This document shows, one piece after another, positions 57,710-64,000 of a stretch of 64,000 nt of DNA. Position 1 is the stretch's first letter; each line of letters starts with the position of its first letter. The stretch comes from Hedera helix. Lineage: Eukaryota > Streptophyta > Magnoliopsida > Apiales > Araliaceae. The stretch covers positions 13,271,913 to 13,335,912 of the forward strand of contig OX359286.1 in NCBI GenBank assembly GCA_947179155.2, in the 5' to 3' direction. The position numbers were made by a program, and so were the translations under genes. Under the pieces are notes generated by a model. That model was not told the DNA's origin. It did no database searches and worked only from the letters and a program-made list of their open reading frames with translations.

Positions 57710-60573
57710 TGTAATGACATGGATTTATCAATATTGTAAATATTATAATTAATTAATAAAATAAAAATTTTGAAGTGTGACAAGTGATATAGGACAAGCC
57801 ATTTATGTATTATTTTATTAAAGAATAAAATTCAAGGTTAATGAAATAAATTTGGATAAAAAAGGACTTGAATTAGATTAAAAATAAGCAAGTTATAAAT
57901 TAATGAAAATTAAATTCTCTAGGATTTTTAAGAAAAGTCCAAAATACCCCTGATAACTTGAAAAATGTCATTGGTATCCTAATTATATGAATTGTCAAAT
58001 GTGTCATTAAGTGTTGGAGGGAAATGACCTAAATGGCCCTAACCATGCAAGACTTAAGCTAACCTATGGTGAGTTAGTTGTTGGAGCAATATGTACAAAT
58101 TATGTATGTATATATTTCAAGTAATAAGTATAAGCTAAGCATTACTCATTTCATTTCATATTATCGTCTAAGTTGCTAGCTAAGAAAAGTTCCTAGAGAA
58201 AGAGAGAAAGAAAGCTAGGGTTTGTTGTGAGCTTGCAAGATTTCAAGAGAAAGTGATCAAGAGAAGAGGAAATAGCCATCAAGGTGGATCATTCAACACT
58301 AAGAAGCATTATAGCTAGAAGGAAAAGAGCATAAAGAAGATACAAAATGTTCTTGTTTTGAAAATTTATCATCTAAGTGTGTAAATTCAAGATTTAGAGT
58401 AGCCATGCATGTATTTTGTGGCTAGAAGTAAAATTTATATGAGTCTGTGCTATATGTATAATATATGATGAAACCCTAAGTGGTGTAGTTGTATTACAAA
58501 AGTGGTGAGCTATTCATGCATGTATTTATGGCTAGAAAGTGTGATTTAAGGAGGATCATGTGTTATATGTTGATAGAAGTGATGAAAATCTAGATGGAAG
58601 TGTTGAACATGTTTGATACTTGTGAATTTTTTTGCTAGAAAGCATACTAGATGCCTTAATGGTTGAAAAATATGACTTGTTTATGGAAGTATACAATATT
58701 AGGCTATACTTTGCATGTAAAACAAATCATAATCTATAAAGTGCTTTAGATGGTGCATAGAGATGTTATGTGAATACACAAAGTATGTATATAAGCATAT
58801 GTTAGTGTATGTAGTGTATAGAGTTAAAGATTTAAAGTATAAGTTAAGGGTAAAGTTTTGATAAGTTGACAAAATTCCACAAAAGAGTATTTTTGGCCAT
58901 TTTGGGTAATTGAGGGTAAAATAAAGCTTAAAAACTAGGTTTTATGTGAATACACATGTTAGGGTCGATTTGGAAGCCATTTGGTGCTTATGGCGATAAA
59001 AGAGGATTTTAAACGTTTAAAAATGTTCGCCGACACCTAAAATAAAATTTATGGAAAAATAGGGTCGTTTAATTTTTTTTAATGTTTTTGAAGGCCCATG
59101 CAAGTTATATATATGTAATATGTGCTAAAACATGTGTTGGAATCAAGTTTTATGAAAAGGGCCAAAAATAGCATAAAAATTGGAAAGAATTTTTTTTAAA
59201 ATTCTGCAGCATTGTGCCGGGGCTTTTGAACTAGAAACTGCGCCGGGGCGCAGTGCTCCTAAGAGGAACTCACTGGGGCGGATTTAGTCGGTGCCAGGGC
59301 GAGATTTGGCTAAGAGGATCTTGCGGCCAGCGAGATGTTTAACACTAAACATCTTGCCAGGGCGCGATGTCTTGAATTTTAAAAAATATATATTTTTTTT
59401 ATTCGAAATGAAATGTTTTCATACTTTATGATAGAGACATGTATTGTAAGTCATAATTTGATAAAAATGATCAATGTGACAGGTATTAAGATATGAATGA
59501 ATAACATGTTATGTGTTAAAGGTTATGTAAAGTTAAATGATAGCTTGTATAGCAAGGTATTGCATGCATATATATATAACTAATGCATGAACCAATATTA
59601 TGGTTATGTAGGACATAAACAGGATAAGATTTTGTCAGTTGAGGTAAAAGAGGGCAAAGACAAGTGTTCTATCCGAACTCACTTTTGTAGTCCCTTGAAC
59701 AGTAATAATTGTTCTGCATTCTTATGAATCATTTTAAAGTTCATTCATTATTGAACTATTATTGAGAAATGTCGATGCCAATCTTGTTTCGGCTAGACAT
59801 ATGTAATAATTCATGTTGAATTCAGATATTTATTGTTATGTGCTCCAATCCATATTGTTGTGAAGCGAAATCTATGAAATGTTGTAACAGAACAACCCTG
59901 ATAAAAAGGAGAATAAAGATAAAGGAGAAATGTAAATTTTATGGCGTGATTGCGTCGCTAGATGTTTAGGTTGTGCACAATGTAAAAGTACGATAGGCTG
60001 ATCATCTAGAGTACACGTCTGAAAAAAAATGCAGTCTTATGACTGACCTAGGCAGTATCAATCTTTGTGATTGGTGTTGTTCTTAACGAGTTCTTGGTCT
60101 TGTGACTGTACAGCAAGCAAAGTTAATGTTTCAAGTTAATCATGCATTGATTTATGTTATGTCATCAAGCTTTCATGAAACCTTTTAATGGTTCAACCTT
60201 ATTGTATTAGATTTTCATTCATTACTTAGAAATATCATGTCATTATTTGTTTATATACTTGTTGAGCTATTTTATACTCACATTTGCTTTAACATGATAT
60301 TTCAGCTAAACCTGAACAATTAGAGGGGTCAGGAACAGATAAGGGAAAAGGAAAGACCAGCAAGCAATAGATGTATGATGATAGAGTCAATGTAAATGTT
60401 ATATTTTGTAATATGTCAGATATAATGTTTAAAAGTCTGTAAACCTGGGATAATTATGTATTATTGTAAATTAAGTTTTATTATTAAGAATGAATGGTTG
60501 TGATTGAATGGTAGAGTAGTATTGTGAACACTGAATCTGTGGTTCGAGGAACCCGAATTTTGGGGGCATCACA
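57710..60573 (+). repeat. 3' LTR of the chromovirus
   Basis: 2864 bp, TGTAATGACATGG...GGGGGCATCACA. Collinear with the split 5' LTR. It contains a GC-rich near-palindrome CTGCGCCGGGGCGCAG at about 59239 and a segment at 59621-59760 that the 5' LTR lacks. Visible differences from the 5' LTR are frequent, so the insertion is not recent. Confidence 0.9.
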
Positions 60574-60644
60574 TAGGTTTTACATTTTAGCCCTCATTCA
60601 AATCCGATTCTATTTCTGAATCTCATAATATTTAGGATATTACA

Positions 60645-61881
60645 GAGGCATGTTTTTAAGGCAGTTGAGAAAGGTATAAATACAGATATAAGCAAGGAAT
60701 TACAGTGCACTCCCATAATTTCTTACAAATTATTTTTTCATCAAATATCAAATTTATTTCAGTAATTTATGTTCTCTATTGTTACACTTTTTGGTTTATA
60801 CTTATTCTTACGCGGAAGCATTCCGAACGGCCCAAACCGCAACAATTTTTGGAAATTATTTACGGTTGTTATTTGTGCAAGTTGTTTGTTGTTAAATAAT
60901 TTATGCGCCATACAAAATCAGGTGTCAACACCAGCTATTTAACATATATTGCTACAGCATACAATATGGTCTAGGGAGACATAACTCTAATCACCTTGTA
61001 TCATAACATTTATGTATTTATGCACACATTTATTTATTTAGTTTTATTTTTAGATATCCATAAAAATATAAGTACTCCACGTGGGGGCATATCCTAGAAG
61101 GGCAAGGGGGCAAGTGTTCACCTTTATTTTTAATTTTTTTTATATAGGTATAAGATTAATATTGTAAAGTGATGCTCCACAATAAAAATAAAATAAAATT
61201 GGGTCACTTATCAATAATTGAATATTTCTAATGAACTCTTTCAAATTTAAATATTATTTTTTGTTTTCATGAATCCATTTAATTTTTCCATTTTTTTAGG
61301 TTTAAGGATAATATCATTAATCTTTATTTTTTTTTGTTAATTGTATATGAGTATTAATTATTTAGTTTTGATTCTTGTTTATTTTTATTCATTCGTGCTA
61401 ATTAATACATCTGTATGTGCTCTTTAATTTTATAATATATATTTAAGTTTTTGGCATGTGTGTCATTTAATATTGTATTTAAATCAATAAAGACATAAAT
61501 TGTAAATATATAATTTTGTTTTAAGACTATACTAGCGAGTGTTTGATTTATTCATATTATTAATTTATTATTTAGTTTTTCTTGTTATGTAGTGTATTTG
61601 TAGTTGATATTTTGAATCAAAATAAATAGATATATAAATAAATATTTTTAAAAATCTAGTGCTATTAAACATTAAAAATTAAAAAATATTTTTGATGAAC
61701 CTACTCAAGAGTCAAATAATTATGTTTCAATCCAAAAAATAAATTCTTAATAAATAATTTTGTACTAACTTTTATGTATTTTTTAATCAAAATTAATATT
61801 TGATAAATTTTATTATTTTTTATTTATTTATAGGAGTACTTACCTTTGTCAAAACTCCTTCACCCGGCCCTGTACTCCGTA
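60645..61881. other. Gene-free AT-rich interval
   Basis: No gene is supported. A short GC-richer word string 'ccacgtgggggcatatcc' lies near 61079. The ORF at 60705-60899 has no domain. The sequence right of 60644 is the old target of the minus-strand LTR. Confidence 0.45.
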
Positions 61882-62926
61882 TAGGGGTGCACAAATAGGC
61901 AGGCCTGGCCCGGTCCAGACCTACCAGGTTTTGACCGTTGACCAGGCCAGGCCAGGCCAGACTTATTCACTGAAAGGGTGACCTGAGCAAGCCTGCCGGT
62001 CGTCCAGGCCAGGCCAGGCCGGGCCAACCAACCTACACAATCATCACCACCATCTACAACCATAACCAAAAAGAACCAGTAAATATTTAGATATAATAAT
62101 GATATAAATTAAACACACAAACATAATAATAATGATATTCATAAAAGACATGCATATATATTGCAAAACTATGATATATCTACTTGGTACCCTGAGATCG
62201 GAGGAAGATCTTGACAAAGGGAGCACCGAGTGAGGGTTTATGCCTCGTTTGTTGTCATCGAAAACTGTAGTAACCTTCTTCGAACACAATGTTGGCGCAA
62301 ACTGATAAAGGTTTTAAATGAAATGATGATATTAAGGGACATAAACTAAAGTATGAACAAGAAATAGGTATATAATTTTTACAGATCCGTGAAATTTACC
62401 AATAATCGGCGTTGGGTTAACGGAAAAAATCACGATGAGAGCAGCTGAGAGAGCGAGTTCTGAAGGAATGGCCATGACCATGAGCTCGCCCTCTGAAATA
62501 GAGGTTTCTCTAGAAGAAGTATGGTAAAGTTAGCCTTTAGTCCTTTACATCGTGTCTCAAAGCTTTAATGATGAGAGAATAAAAGAAAGTCAAAAAATAA
62601 AGAAAGGAAAGAAAAGGCTGGGCTGGTCAACAAGTTTATTAGGTGGGAAATATTTGTTTTAGTTGGGCCTACATCTTTTAAACCTTGACCATGCACTTTC
62701 TAGCTTATTAAAGTTGGACTGGGCCGGTGAATAAGCATGCAGGCCAGGCTATCTAGGCCACAGGCCAGGCCAGGCTAGGCTCAGGTCTTTTTCTAGGCCA
62801 AGCTAGGCCAGGCCACATACTAAAAAATGAGGCCTCTTTGGAGCCTTCAGGCCGGGTTTTTTTTCAGGCCAGGCCTAGGCTAGATCAAGGCCAGATCTCA
62901 GGCCTCAAGCCTTTTGTGCATCCCTA
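61882..62926. mobile_element. hAT-like element with GGCCAGGC repeats, TSD ACTCC(G/A)TA
   Basis: 1045 bp. Termini are TAGGGGTGCACAAATAGG and, reverse-complemented, TAGGGATGCACAAAAGG, with 8-bp flanks ACTCCGTA (61874-61881) and ACTCCATA (62927-62934). Subterminal arrays of 'ccaggccaggcc' lie on both sides. The core (about 62050-62620) has different composition and minus-strand coding-like patches (62190-62300 and 62400-62520) with GT/AG-like borders, possibly captured gene DNA. No transposase was recognised. Confidence 0.8.
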
Positions 62927-62934
62927 ACTCCATA

Positions 62935-64000
62935 TCACTTAATCCTAAAAAGTCATGCCATCATCTTATAACTAAATTAAAGACACTTCGACAAGTAAAA
63001 TCGAAGTAGGATGGGGAAAATGGAATTGTAAGATTATAGTATATATCTAAATAAGTAGGTTGAATAATAAGGATTGTGGGTTAAACTCTTGCTTTGTTGT
63101 TGCTCATATTTTGAAATTTATAATTTCATTAAAATGTTGCTAATTTGGTCCTCGAACATTAAATTTTTACAGATTTCCGCAATGAGATTTCTAAAATTTA
63201 GTAATGTTCCATGAATCATTATAGTAATTTCGTACTACACTTTAAACTATGAGAAACTTTTATATACTAGAAATATTTAAGTGTTAAAGTTATATTGACC
63301 AAAAAAATGTCCAACACAATGATAATAGTAATGTAAAAGGCTCTTGTAACTTACAGCTCTAATGGATAGTTACTTATTTACCTTAGGTTATTATCGTACT
63401 TACCCAAAACTAGAAAGGAAAAAATCAAAGAAACTTTTCGGTTAAGGTACATACTTCTTAGACCCAATTACTATAAAGTAAATTTTATGGTAAATTCATT
63501 TCTAGACCAATAAGATGTTGACACTCAGATATAGAGAACACTCCTCAACTAGCATGTCAGAACTTTATTAATTTATAAGTGAATTTACCTTGAAGTTCAT
63601 TTCATAATAACCAGATTCATCTTACTTTCTCTATTTACAAGAAAGGAAAGGAGATCAAATGATGCTCTTTAATATGATGAGGATTAATTAAAGAGAATAA
63701 AGTTTATAAGGATTGTAAATTAGAGTTTTTACACAATTTAATAAGAATTTGTCAATTTTATAATTTTAGATAAAATTAAAGAGTTTTGATTATGTTTAGA
63801 CCTGACAATATAAGTCATTAATCATTGATTCAACCCAAATTAACTAGAATCAAATGGGTTAGTTAATTGCTTTATATTATTTGAGTTGGAAAAAATTTTA
63901 AACCATATTTTTTTAATAAAAAAATAGGTCCAATCTAGTTAATTGTTTTCAAGCCAATTTCATTATTCATTTTCAATCCAAATCAGCTGAAATAATCAAA
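62935..64000. other. Gene-free AT-rich interval
   Basis: No ORF of note, no clear repeat ends and no RNA gene. Several 'caaattaact' and 'gttagttaattg' words near 63830-63960 suggest an inverted pair, but this is too weak to call. Confidence 0.45.

Larger units (their letters stand above)
40773..60573 (+). mobile_element. Tekay/Del-type chromovirus (Ty3/gypsy), TSD TAGGT
   Basis: A complete element by its borders: TGTAATGACATG at 40773, ...GGGGGCATCACA at 60573, and TAGGT repeated at 40768-40772 and 60574-60578. Order: 5' LTR (40773-41950 and 50401-51840, split by nested insertions), PBS, a pre-gag frame, gag, protease, RT, RNase H, integrase with chromodomain, polypurine tract, 3' LTR (57710-60573). 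RT before integrase makes it Ty3/gypsy. The C-terminal chromodomain and very long LTRs point to the Tekay (Del) clade. All coding parts carry stops, so it is dead. It sits inside an older minus-strand LTR. Confidence 0.92.

Noticed and set aside
62044..62289. Minus ORF as an independent gene
   Set aside because: It lies inside the hAT-like element, depends on a non-ATG start and runs into AT-rich DNA; kept only as a possible captured fragment.

Overview
This is a stretch of nuclear DNA from a flowering plant, almost certainly a eudicot. It is very AT-rich and gene-poor. It contains GT-AG introns, a CYP71-clade P450, a plant-type mTERF fragment, many MITEs and several families of long LTR retrotransposon. 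The P450 looks most like CYP71D/premnaspirodiene-oxygenase-type enzymes, which would fit an asterid, but the species cannot be read from the sequence.

Three host genes are supported, all on the minus strand. (1) A complete two-exon CYP71D-like cytochrome P450 (2911-4938) has a Stowaway MITE in its only intron. (2) Two 3'-terminal exons of a conserved plant protein of unknown function lie at 16165-16995; its upstream exons were not found. (3) A single-exon, probably mitochondrial protein lies at 24215-24910. Its upstream flank is a 110-bp tandem duplication, and the second copy was later hit by a hAT and a Tourist MITE.

Nearly everything else is mobile DNA, and many boundaries can be fixed by target-site duplications (TSDs). 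At 7.0-13.9 kb, two solo LTRs of one ~2.25-kb family lie in opposite orientation (TSDs CGCAT and TTCCG). The second sits inside an older copia solo LTR. Between 14 and 27 kb there is a MITE/TIR-element field: Stowaway, Tourist, hAT and a long-TIR element. It includes a Pack-MULE (22559-24000, 9-bp TSD TTATTTAAA) carrying an mTERF gene fragment. At 27.6-38.3 kb, copia remnants flank a large, apparently non-coding gypsy-like element (29859-36764) with a 3.5-kb LTR.

From 40773 to 60573 lies a Tekay/Del-type chromovirus with TSD TAGGT and decayed gag-PR-RT-RH-IN-chromodomain regions. It sits inside an older minus-strand LTR. Its own 5' LTR was hit by another minus-strand LTR (41951-50400), which was hit in turn by a 4.56-kb solo LTR (42648-47209). 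The right end holds a GGCC-rich hAT-like element (61882-62926) and AT-rich sequence without recognised genes.

The least expected features are the captured mTERF fragment, a coiled-coil reading frame placed before gag in the chromovirus, the facing solo LTRs with perfect GC-rich palindromes, and the duplicated, MITE-loaded upstream region of the mitochondrial-protein gene. No CRISPR array, rRNA or convincing tRNA gene was seen.
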